27,749 nt of DNA from an uncultured Oscillospiraceae bacterium (GTDB lineage: Bacteria; Bacillota; Clostridia; Oscillospirales; Ruminococcaceae). The stretch covers positions 1 to 27,749 of the forward strand of contig CAJTSP010000021.1 in the NCBI GenBank assembly GCA_910578965.1, in the 5' to 3' direction. The notes under the pieces were generated by a model that was not told the origin of the DNA, did not search any database, and saw nothing but the letters and a program-made list of their open reading frames with translations. Shown here in pieces: positions 7,042-13,384 of the stretch (position 1 is the stretch's first letter; every line of letters starts with the position of its first letter). The position numbers and the translations under genes are program-made.

Positions 7042-7080
7042 GTGATCCTCTGCATTGCGGGGGCCTTGTGCAAGGTTTGA
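7042..7080 (+). CDS. Possible 12-residue leader peptide
   Basis: A short frame beginning with GTG at 7042 encodes about MILCIAGALCKV and ends with TGA at 7078-7080. It has a strong Shine-Dalgarno sequence, AAGGAGGG at 7025-7032, 9 nt upstream, with no other gene to serve. Its last codons form the first arm of the hairpin 7063-7096, and the next gene is a Mef-like exporter, so it could be a ribosome-stalling leader peptide. It could also be a chance frame; the evidence is position and ribosome site only. Confidence 0.35.
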   Translation: MILCIAGALCKV

Positions 7081-7096
7081 GGGCGCTGCACAAGGC
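7063..7096 (+). promoter_or_regulatory. Leader hairpin upstream of the MFS exporter
   Basis: Perfect 10-bp inverted repeat: GCCTTGTGCA at 7063-7072 pairs with TGCACAAGGC at 7087-7096, with a 14-nt loop. A second partner, GCCTTG at 7143-7148, can pair with 7091-7096 if the first arm is occupied. This gives two mutually exclusive pairings, as in attenuation leaders. No T-tract follows either form. Confidence 0.4.
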
Positions 7097-7202
7097 GTAA
7101 AAACAAGGCAGGCCGGGCGCCGCCCAGCCCAAAGGCTCTCGGGCCTTGCACACCTTTGATGACCGGAACAAACACCCGTACACAAAGGAGCAGGGCGATT
7201 TT

Positions 7203-8501
7203 ATGAAACAGGAATACAAAACGTTAAAACCCTACCTGCTGCTCTGGGGCACCCAGACCCTTTCCACCCTGGGCAGCGGCATGACCAGCTATGCGCTGGT
7301 GCTCTGGCTTTATTTGCAGACCGGCTCGGCGCTGCAAACGGCGCTGCTGTCGGTTGCGAGCTACGCGCCGTATGTTGTTGTGAGCATCTTTGCCGGCGTT
7401 TTGAGCGACCGGTGGGATAAAAAGCGCACCGTGCTCACCTGCGATGCGGCCGCCGCGCTGGGCACCCTCGCCGTGCTGGCGCTGCTTGGGGCCGGTGCGC
7501 TGCGCGGCTGGCACCTCTACCTCATCAATGCGCTTACCGGCCTGATGAACTCGGTGCAGCAGCCGGCGGGCGAGGTGCTTACCAGCCTGCTGGTGCCAAG
7601 GCGGCTCTACCAAAAAACAAGCGGGCTGCGGTCTTTTTCGCAGTCGCTCAATTCCATCCTCACCCCGGTGCTGGCCACCGCCCTGTTTGCCGCGGGCGGC
7701 ATGCCGCTGGTGATCGCGGTGGACCTTTGCAGCTTTGCGGCTGCCTTTTTTACCCTCTGGCTCGCCGTCCCAGTGCCGGCGGCTTTGGCAAGCGCCCCCA
7801 CCGAAGGGCTGCTGGCCTCGGCCAAGGCTGGCCTGCGCTGGCTGTGGCGGGAGCGGCTGGTGTTAAAGCTGATCCTTTTTCTGGCTGCCATAAACCTTGT
7901 GGCTTCGGCCTACAGCGCCGCGTTGCCTGCGCTGGTGCTGCCAAAGCCGGGCGGCGAGGCGGCGCTGGGGCTTATCAACGCCTGCGCGGGGGCGGCTACC
8001 CTTCTCGGCAGCCTGCTGGCAGCCCTGTTGCCTGCCCCCAAAAACCGGGTGAGGGCTATCTGCCTGTGCCTGCTGGTCTCGATGAGCACCGAAAATTTTA
8101 TGCTCGCCTTTGGCAAAACGCCGCTTGTCTGGTGCGCCGGCGCGGTAGCCGGCTGGCTGCTGATCCCGTACATGAACGCAAGCCTGGACGTCATCTGCCG
8201 CAGCAGTATTCCCACCGCTATGCAGGGGCGGGTGTACGCCTGCCGCAACACCGTGCAGTTTTTCACCATCCCGGTGGGATACCTGCTGGGCGGCCTGCTC
8301 ACAGAAAAGCTCTGCGAGCCCCTCATGGCCCGGCAGCCGGCCGGCGCGCTTTTAGCGCGGCTTTTCGGCCAGGGGAAAGGCGCGGGCGCCGCGCTGCTCT
8401 TTTTTGCGCTCGGCCTTGCCGGGGTGGCCGTCTGCCTGGGCTTTGGCATGGCCCTGCGGCATGAGGCCTGGCAGGACCCGCCGGCCGGTACAGGGGCGTA
8501 A
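7203..8501 (+). CDS. MFS transporter, macrolide-efflux (Mef)/EntS-like exporter
   Basis: A 432-residue hydrophobic protein with about 12 membrane segments. Loop 2-3 carries the MFS signature variant GVLSDRWDKKR, and the first helix begins LKPYLLLWGTQTLSTLGSG, resembling the drug-exporting MFS_3 group that includes Mef macrolide pumps and EntS. It probably uses proton-driven antiport to export a small molecule; the substrate cannot be deduced. The start is ATG at 7203 with AAGGAG at 7185-7190, a rather long 12-nt spacing; the frame is open upstream to 7146 but without a better site. A roughly 225-nt leader with a possible peptide and hairpin precedes it. An intrinsic terminator directly follows the stop. 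Confidence 0.88.
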   Translation: MKQEYKTLKPYLLLWGTQTLSTLGSGMTSYALVLWLYLQTGSALQTALLSVASYAPYVVVSIFAGVLSDRWDKKRTVLTCDAAAALGTLAVLALLGAGALRGWHLYLINALTGLMNSVQQPAGEVLTSLLVPRRLYQKTSGLRSFSQSLNSILTPVLATALFAAGGMPLVIAVDLCSFAAAFFTLWLAVPVPAALASAPTEGLLASAKAGLRWLWRERLVLKLILFLAAINLVASAYSAALPALVLPKPGGEAALGLINACAGAATLLGSLLAALLPAPKNRVRAICLCLLVSMSTENFMLAFGKTPLVWCAGAVAGWLLIPYMNASLDVICRSSIPTAMQGRVYACRNTVQFFTIPVGYLLGGLLTEKLCEPLMARQPAGALLARLFGQGKGAGAALLFFALGLAGVAVCLGFGMALRHEAWQDPPAGTGA

Positions 8502-8528
8502 AGGCGGCCTGGGGCCGCCGCCTTTTTT
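8501..8528 (+). terminator. Intrinsic terminator of the MFS gene
   Basis: AAGGCGGC at 8501-8508 pairs with GCCGCCTT at 8517-8524 across an 8-nt loop; the T-run occupies 8523-8528. The stem starts at the stop codon. Confidence 0.85.
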
Positions 8529-8551
8529 GCACGGCGGCGGCTTGCCCGGAT

Positions 8552-8594
8552 AAGGCACAGGGCGGCCGGTTCAAAACCGGCCGCCCTGTGCCTT
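8552..8594. repeat. Perfect 20-bp inverted repeat, 3-nt loop
   Basis: Arms 8552-8571 and 8575-8594 are exact reverse complements with loop CAA. There is no clear T-tract on either side. It lies between the MFS terminator and the 3' side of queH and may act as a bidirectional barrier or RNA-processing site. Confidence 0.7.
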
Positions 8595-8901
8595 TGCAGG
8601 TGCATATCCCTGCAGCATACGTATGCTGCGCTTTGCTGTGTATCGCCCAAAAATTCTGCCATGCCACAGCCCGCTGCTTGAACGCCGTGCACAGCGGTGG
8701 TATACTTTTTTACAGCTAAAGGCGGCGGGCCCACAGCCTACAGAACCGGCAAGGCGCCCGCGCGCCGAGCTGCTTTGTACTATACAGGCCAGCGCAGGCC
8801 GGCGCCCTTTCAGTGGCAGGTACGCACCGGTTGTGGAACAGGCCGCCCAAAACCGTTGTGGGAAACGCGGGCGCCCGGCGCCGGCCGCAGGGCCAAAGGG
8901 C
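8595..8901. other. Intergenic region without a recognisable gene
   Basis: About 300 bp between the hairpin and the end of queH. Open frames exist on both strands but lack ribosome sites and family-like sequence; they are G+C-driven. I see no RNA family or clear promoter. It could be a decayed gene or the 3' region of the queH transcript. Confidence 0.5.
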
Positions 8902-9552
8902 TTATGGCCCCGGTTTTGCACCGGGCGGGGCCGTTTGCCGCCGGGCCGCTGCACGGGCACTGAACTCGCAGCCGCAGTAGTCCTGCCGGTAGAGGCCGTA
9001 TTCGGCCGAAAGCGCAAGGCTGCGCTTGTAGCCGTCCCGCTTTTTGAACTCGCTGGGCAGGTGCCGTACCCCATACTGTGCGGCCAGCTCCTCACCGATC
9101 CGGTTGATCCGTTCGGCGTCCTTATGGGGCGAAAGCGAAAGGGTGGTGCAAAACCACCCGTACCCGTGCGCCGCCGCATAGGCCGCCGCCCTTTCCATCC
9201 GCAGCCGGTAGCACACGGTACACCGGCCCCCCCGCTCGGGCTCTCCCTCAAGGCCGGCCACGGCGGCGTAAAACTCCCCGGGGCGGTAGCCCTCGTCCTT
9301 GAGCGGCAAGGCCTGCCGGCCGCTCTGCTGCAAAAAGCGCCGCAGCTCGGCGAGGCGGCGGGCGTACTCAGCTTCGGGCCAGGTGTTGGGGTTGTAATAA
9401 AGGACGGTGACCGCAAAATGCCGCTCCAGCAGCTCCAAAACACTGCTGGAGCAGGGGGCGCAGCAGGCGTGCAGCACAAGGCGGGGCCGGCTGCCGGCAA
9501 GGCCGGCCAGCGCTTCGTCCATCTGCTTTACATAGCTTGGCCGGTTGGCCAT
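8902..9552 (-). CDS. queH: Epoxyqueuosine reductase QueH
   Basis: QueH (formerly DUF208) reduces epoxyqueuosine to queuosine in tRNA, the last step of queuosine synthesis, replacing the unrelated cobalamin-dependent QueG. The 216-residue protein has the family pattern: LVLHACCAPCSSSVL (Cys 30, 31 and 34), YYNPNTWPEAEYARRL, GRCTVCYRLRME, FCTTLSLSPHKD, and DYCGCEFS near the C-terminus. The clustered cysteines are proposed to hold an iron-sulfur cluster and a second metal. The start is ATG at 9552, preceded by GGAAAGGCGG 8 nt upstream; the frame is open further upstream but the sequence there is not family-like. It is a single gene with its own promoter at 9650. I looked for a preQ1-I riboswitch in the roughly 90-nt leader and did not see the conserved core. 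Confidence 0.93.
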   Translation of the reverse strand: MANRPSYVKQMDEALAGLAGSRPRLVLHACCAPCSSSVLELLERHFAVTVLYYNPNTWPEAEYARRLAELRRFLQQSGRQALPLKDEGYRPGEFYAAVAGLEGEPERGGRCTVCYRLRMERAAAYAAAHGYGWFCTTLSLSPHKDAERINRIGEELAAQYGVRHLPSEFKKRDGYKRSLALSAEYGLYRQDYCGCEFSARAAARRQTAPPGAKPGP

Positions 9553-9649
9553 GGGGCATCCCGCCTTTCCGGTTCTGGCCCGATTTTTTGGCGCAGGGGG
9601 CAGGGCCTGCCCCAAAGCGGCGCGGGGCGCTGCTTTTAAGCTTAGCCTT

Positions 9650-9658
9650 ATTATAGCA
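9650..9658 (-). promoter_or_regulatory. Extended -10 promoter of queH
   Basis: On the minus strand 9658-9650 reads TGCTATAAT, an extended consensus -10. No matching -35 was found. The leader to the queH start is about 90 nt and contains a 7-bp hairpin (9597-9603 with 9607-9613). Confidence 0.7.
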
Positions 9659-9741
9659 CGTCTGCGGTAAAAAAGCGAAAGCGGCCGCCGCGCCTGAAAC
9701 CGCTGCGCCAAACGCCCAGCCGGAGCCGGCTGCCACGCCGC

Positions 9742-9780
9742 AAAAAATGCCCCGCCCTGCTTTTTGTGGCAGGGCGGGGC
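9742..9780 (-). terminator. Strong minus-strand intrinsic terminator without an obvious gene
   Basis: Arms 9769-9780 and 9749-9760 pair perfectly over 12 G/C-rich bp with an 8-nt loop. On the minus strand the stem is followed by A and then six T (9747-9742). No protein gene lies upstream on that strand, so it may end a small RNA or block transcription entering queH. Confidence 0.75.
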
Positions 9781-9785
9781 GGGGG

Positions 9786-10150
9786 CTCCGCCGTGAAGAA
9801 ACGGAAAGGGCACGGCGGGCTATCTAAAAAGGGGAAGGGAGATACGGCAAGGGCAAAGGCCGGCGGCACTCCTTTTTGAACCCCCCTTGTTGGTTGTCTG
9901 GCCCTCCCTGCCCTTTTGCCGGTGCAACTGCACCGGCGGGCCTCGCATGGGCGGGCACAGTGGGCCGCGGCGCGGGCTGCAAAGGCTCCGGGCGGCCGGT
10001 AAACGCTTTTTGCTGGCGTGCTTTTATATTACCAGGGAATTGTGGCAGGAATATGCGCAACTTTTGGCCAATTTGTAAACGGTTTGTAACCGTTTTTAAT
10101 GCGGCCCGGCCAAAGCCGGCCCGAGGCGAGCCGGCTTTGGGCCGTACGCC
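9786..10150. other. Hairpin-rich intergenic region, possible small RNA
   Basis: No convincing coding frame: the one long frame here (9824-10204, minus) is basic and proline-rich with no family match or ribosome site. Inverted repeats lie at 9788-9795 with 9811-9818, 9918-9926 with 9929-9937, 10077-10084 with 10088-10095, and 10110-10120 with 10130-10140. A weak extended -10 (TGGTAATAT) is seen on the minus strand near 10030, which with the terminator at 9742 would give an RNA of roughly 290 nt. I did not see RNase P, tmRNA, SRP or 6S signatures. Confidence 0.35.
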
Positions 10151-10152
10151 CT

Positions 10153-10181
10153 TTGCCTTTGGCGGGGCGAGCTGGTATAAT
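10153..10181 (+). promoter_or_regulatory. Sigma-A promoter of the UPF0291 gene
   Basis: TTGCCT at 10153-10158 and consensus TATAAT at 10176-10181 are separated by 17 bp. Transcription would start near 10188, giving a leader of about 65 nt. Confidence 0.8.
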
Positions 10182-10251
10182 AGCCTTATTTGGAATTTTG
10201 GCAATACGGCCAGGGCGCTGCCCTTTGGCAGAAAAGGGAGGCATACCGCTT

Positions 10252-10449
10252 ATGCAGCCGCATACCATAGACCGGATCAACCAGCTTGCCCGCAAGGCGC
10301 GGGAGAGCGGCCTTACCGAGGCCGAAAGGGAGGAGCAGGCGCTTTTGCGCCGGGAGTACATCGACGCCGTTAAGCAGAGCCTGCGTGCCCAGTTGGACAA
10401 TGTGCACATGGCAGAAAAGACTCCCGGCAAGGCCCCGCTGAAAAAATAA
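10252..10449 (+). CDS. UPF0291/DUF896 (YnzC-like) small protein
   Basis: A 65-residue protein matching the DUF896 family: a helical hairpin starting near DRINQLARKARESGLTEAEREEQALLRREYIDAVKQ, followed by LRAQLDNV and a short Lys/Pro-rich tail. Family members are short, soluble two-helix proteins in Firmicutes; the Bacillus members YnzC and YneB have no settled biochemical role. Start ATG 10252 follows AAGGGAGG at 10234-10241 by 10 nt. It has its own promoter and is followed by the purA promoter, so it is probably monocistronic. Confidence 0.93.
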   Translation: MQPHTIDRINQLARKARESGLTEAEREEQALLRREYIDAVKQSLRAQLDNVHMAEKTPGKAPLKK

Positions 10450-10533
10450 GCCGGCCGCCCCGGCCCCACCGTAAAACGCCAAAATTAAGGGGGGCCAGGG
10501 AGGGCGGGCCGTGCCGCCCCCAAAAGCGGCACC

Positions 10534-10562
10534 TTGCCAGCGTGGGCAAAAAACAGTATAAT
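10534..10562 (+). promoter_or_regulatory. Sigma-A promoter of purA
   Basis: TTGCCA at 10534-10539 and consensus TATAAT at 10557-10562 with a 17-bp spacer. A 7-bp hairpin (10511-10517 with 10526-10532) lies just upstream. The predicted leader is about 160 nt. Confidence 0.85.
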
Positions 10563-10598
10563 GGCCGGGGGTTCTCCGCTGTGGGCGGTCCCCGCGCA

Positions 10599-10659
10599 CC
10601 GTGCAAAGGCGGCCTTGCTTTGAGGGCTGCCGCAAAGCAAAAGGGCACGGGCGTTTTTT
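10599..10659 (+). promoter_or_regulatory. Terminator-like hairpin in the purA leader
   Basis: Within the leader, CCGTGC at 10599-10604 pairs with GCACGG at 10645-10650, and TTGCTTT at 10615-10621 with AAAGCAA at 10634-10640. A run of six T follows at 10654-10659, three bases after the stem. This resembles an attenuator ahead of the purA ribosome site. I did not recognise a known purine riboswitch core. Confidence 0.45.
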
Positions 10660-10729
10660 GGGGCGGCGGATCCCGCGCACCGCGCGCGGAAAAGGCCGCC
10701 CCCGGCTTTGCTAAAGGAGTAGATCAGCA

Positions 10730-12016
10730 ATGTTGACAGCGATCACCGGCATCAACTGGGGCGACGAGGGAAAGGGCCGCATGGTGGACCTGCTCAGCCA
10801 GGATTACGACATCGTGGTGCGCTACCAGGGAGGCAACAACGCAGGGCACACGGTGGTAAACCCCCGAGGGAAATTTGTGCTCAATCTGCTGCCCTCGGGT
10901 ATTTTGCGGCCCGAGGTGGTCTGTGTGATGGGGGGCGGCATGGTTATCGACCTGCTCCACCTTGAGCGTGAAATGGCCGCTTTGCGCGAAAAGGGGGTCG
11001 CCGTCAGCCCGTCCAACCTTAAGATCAGCGACCGCGCCACCCTCTGCATGCCCCATCATGTCCTTGAGGACGGGCTTGAGGAGGAGCGCCTTGCCAAAAC
11101 CGGCGCGCAGTTTGGTTCCACCCGGCGGGGCATCGCCTATGCCTACGGCGACAAATACATGAAAAAGACCCTGCGTATGGGCGACCTGCTGCACCTGGAC
11201 GAGAGCGTGCGCCAGCGGCTTGAGACCATCCTCGAATGGAAAAACCTCACCCTGGCCGGGGTGTACGGCGCCAAGCCCTTCTCACTGGAGGAGGCATGGA
11301 AGGGGTTGGAGCACTTTGCCGGGCTGTTGGGAGGATATATCTGCGATACGGGCGATTACCTTGCCGCGGCCGACGACGCGGGCAGGCGCATTTTGTTTGA
11401 GGCCCAACTGGGCGCTTTGCGGGACATCGACTTTGGCATCTACCCCTTTACCAGCTCCTCCAATGTTATCGGGGCTTACGCACCCATCGGGGCGGGCATC
11501 CCGGGCAGGCGGCTGGACAAATCCATCGGCATTATGAAAGCGTATTCCTCCTGCGTGGGCGAGGGCCCGTTTGCGGCCGAGCTTGCCATGCCAGAGGAGG
11601 AGCAGGATAAGCTGCGCGCTGCCGGGCATGAGTTTGGGGCCGCTACCGGCCGGCCGCGCCGGGTGGGTCCGTTTGACGTGGTGGCCAGCCGGTACGGGGT
11701 GGCCTGCCAGGGAGCGGACGAGCTGGCCCTGACCCTTTTGGACGTGCTGGATTATATGGAACATATCCCGGTGGTGGAAAAATACCTTGTAGACGGCAAA
11801 GAGACCGCCCGTTTCCCCATGGGCGGGGCGTTGGCCGCGGCAAGGCCGGTGGTGAAGACCCTGCCGGGCTGGCAGTGCGATATCAGCGCCTGCCGGAGCT
11901 GGGAAGAGCTGCCGGGAGCCGCGCAGGAGTATGTGCTGTATCTCGAAAAGGCGGTGGGCTGCCGGATCGCCTACATCTCAGTAGGCCCCGACCGGGATGC
12001 CTGCATCCGGCGGTAA
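10730..12016 (+). CDS. purA: Adenylosuccinate synthetase
   Basis: PurA joins IMP and aspartate using GTP, the first committed step from IMP to AMP. The 428-residue protein matches the usual length. Its N-terminus carries the phosphate-binding loop GDEGKGR (residues 11-17, with catalytic Asp12 and Lys15), then QGGNNAGHTVV including the catalytic His. ARSLVPP-type and GSTRRGIAYAYGDK segments follow, with FPFTSSS-like FGIYPFTSSSN and the conserved TGRPRRVGPFD loop. The C-terminal base-recognition SVGPDRD sequence is present. AAAGGAG precedes the ATG at 10730. It has its own promoter and a structured 160-nt leader; the CDF gene starts 46 nt after it and may be co-transcribed. No anomalies were seen. 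Confidence 0.96.
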   Translation: MLTAITGINWGDEGKGRMVDLLSQDYDIVVRYQGGNNAGHTVVNPRGKFVLNLLPSGILRPEVVCVMGGGMVIDLLHLEREMAALREKGVAVSPSNLKISDRATLCMPHHVLEDGLEEERLAKTGAQFGSTRRGIAYAYGDKYMKKTLRMGDLLHLDESVRQRLETILEWKNLTLAGVYGAKPFSLEEAWKGLEHFAGLLGGYICDTGDYLAAADDAGRRILFEAQLGALRDIDFGIYPFTSSSNVIGAYAPIGAGIPGRRLDKSIGIMKAYSSCVGEGPFAAELAMPEEEQDKLRAAGHEFGAATGRPRRVGPFDVVASRYGVACQGADELALTLLDVLDYMEHIPVVEKYLVDGKETARFPMGGALAAARPVVKTLPGWQCDISACRSWEELPGAAQEYVLYLEKAVGCRIAYISVGPDRDACIRR

Positions 12017-12062
12017 GGCAAGCAGAAGTGCAGGCTCCGCCCTGAAGGAAGGAGGCCGTACG

Positions 12063-13244
12063 ATGACCGGCTGGCTCATCAAAACATTTGTTAAGCACCC
12101 CGAGGATACCGCTTCGCCCGCAGCCCGGGCCGCCTATGGCCGGATGGCGGGGCTGGTGGGGGTAGTGTGCAACCTGCTGCTCTGCGCCGGCAAGGCGGCG
12201 GTGGGCCTTTTAAGCGGCAGCATCTCGATCTCGGCCGACGCGGTGAACAACCTGTCGGACGCCTCCTCCAGCATCGTGAGCCTGGTGGGCTTTAAGCTGG
12301 CAGCCCGCCCGGCGGACGACGAGCATCCCTATGGCCACGCCCGGTTCGAGTACCTGGCCGGGCTGGCGGTGGCGGTAATGGTGTTGCTGATTGGGCTGGA
12401 GCTGGGCAAAACCAGCATCCAGCGCATTTTGCATCCCGCGCCGGTGAGCTTCAGCGCGCCGGCGGCGGCGGTGCTGGCCGCGTCCATTTTGGTCAAGCTC
12501 TGGATGGCCGCCTTTAACCGGCGGGTGGGCCGCATGATCGGCTCGGCGGCCCTCGAGGCCACGGCGGCCGACAGCCGCAACGACGTGCTGTCCACCGGCG
12601 CGGTGCTGGCTGCCGGCATTGTTTCGCATTATACCCGCCTCTCGCTGGACGGCTGGATGGGCCTTGCGGTGGCTGCCTTTATCCTTGTGAGCGGGGCGGG
12701 CCTTGTGCGGGATACCATCGACCCGCTGCTGGGCGAGGCGCCGGACCCGGCGCTGGTGGCACACATCCACGACCGCGCCATGAGCTACCCGGGGGTGCTG
12801 GGGGTACACGACCTGATGGTGCACGATTACGGCCCCGGCCGGCGGTTTGCCAGCCTGCATGTGGAGATGGCGGCCGAGGGGGACGTGATGGCCAGCCATG
12901 ACCTGATCGACAACATTGAGCGGGATTTTTACCGGGACGACAAGCTAAACGTGGTGATCCACTTTGACCCGATTGTAACCAGCGACGCGGCGGTAGGGGA
13001 CCTGCGCCGCTGGATGGCCGCGCAGGTAAAGGAAATCGACCCCCGCATAACCGTCCACGACCTGCGCACCGTACCGGGGCCCACCCACACCAATGTGATT
13101 TTTGACTGTGTTGCCCCGCTGGATCTTGGCATGTCCGAGCTGGAGCTTAAAAAGGCTATCAAGGGCCGGGTGCATGCCCAGCGGCCGGAGCTGTTCTGCG
13201 TGATCACGGTGGAGCACAGCTTTGCGCCGGTGCCGCACGGGTAA
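12063..13244 (+). CDS. CDF-family divalent metal cation efflux transporter
   Basis: A 393-residue cation diffusion facilitator with about six membrane segments (roughly residues 30-225) and a cytoplasmic C-terminal domain (about 230-393) of the ZT_dimer type. Metal-site residues are visible: N62-x3-D66 in helix 2 (DAVNNLSD) and D170-x3-D174 in helix 5 (DSRND), plus HPYGHARFEY after helix 2. Zinc CDFs usually have His in place of N62; the N/D plus D/D set has been reported for MntE-type manganese exporters, so Mn2+ is a reasonable guess. AAGGAGG 7 nt upstream fixes ATG 12063; the frame is open upstream but overlaps purA. The C-terminal region is longer than in FieF-type proteins, possibly two ferredoxin-like units. 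Confidence 0.92.
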   Translation: MTGWLIKTFVKHPEDTASPAARAAYGRMAGLVGVVCNLLLCAGKAAVGLLSGSISISADAVNNLSDASSSIVSLVGFKLAARPADDEHPYGHARFEYLAGLAVAVMVLLIGLELGKTSIQRILHPAPVSFSAPAAAVLAASILVKLWMAAFNRRVGRMIGSAALEATAADSRNDVLSTGAVLAAGIVSHYTRLSLDGWMGLAVAAFILVSGAGLVRDTIDPLLGEAPDPALVAHIHDRAMSYPGVLGVHDLMVHDYGPGRRFASLHVEMAAEGDVMASHDLIDNIERDFYRDDKLNVVIHFDPIVTSDAAVGDLRRWMAAQVKEIDPRITVHDLRTVPGPTHTNVIFDCVAPLDLGMSELELKKAIKGRVHAQRPELFCVITVEHSFAPVPHG

Positions 13245-13295
13245 GGGGGCCGGCCGCAAAACGCGCGTTTCCGCTTTGGCCGCTGCCCGGCGGGG

Positions 13296-13327
13296 ATGCG
13301 GGGCCGCCTCGCAGGCCGGCCCCGCAT
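13296..13327 (+). other. Hairpin between the CDF gene and icd
   Basis: Eleven-bp perfect inverted repeat, 13296-13306 with 13317-13327, 10-nt loop. No T-tract follows. It begins about 50 nt after the CDF stop and may protect the 3' end or weakly separate the two transcripts. Confidence 0.5.
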
Positions 13328-13384
13328 GCAGGAGGGCGGGCCGGAAAACCATAGAGTTTAGAATTGCTGTAAGGAGGCAGAGCG

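Noticed and set aside
5705..7219. Minus-strand open frames of 428 and 504 codons opposite UPF0210.
   Set aside because: They mirror a gene with strong family conservation, and the His/Gly/Ala-rich composition is typical of antisense reading.
8697..8963. Plus-strand 88-codon frame between the MFS gene and queH.
   Set aside because: No ribosome site, no family-like sequence, and it overlaps the end of queH on the other strand.
9553..9650. preQ1 riboswitch in the queH leader.
   Set aside because: The A-rich tail and stem sequence of the preQ1-I class are not present; only a short G/C hairpin is seen.
678..9700. Resemblance between the 673-735 repeat arm and the sequence near 9666-9685 (AAAAGCG followed by AGCGG).
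   Set aside because: The match covers only about a dozen bases and lacks the second arm, so it does not support a dispersed repeat family.
9824..10204. 126-codon minus-strand frame in the gap before the UPF0291 gene.
   Set aside because: Pro/Lys/Arg/Gly-rich without motif or ribosome site, and it spans several hairpins.
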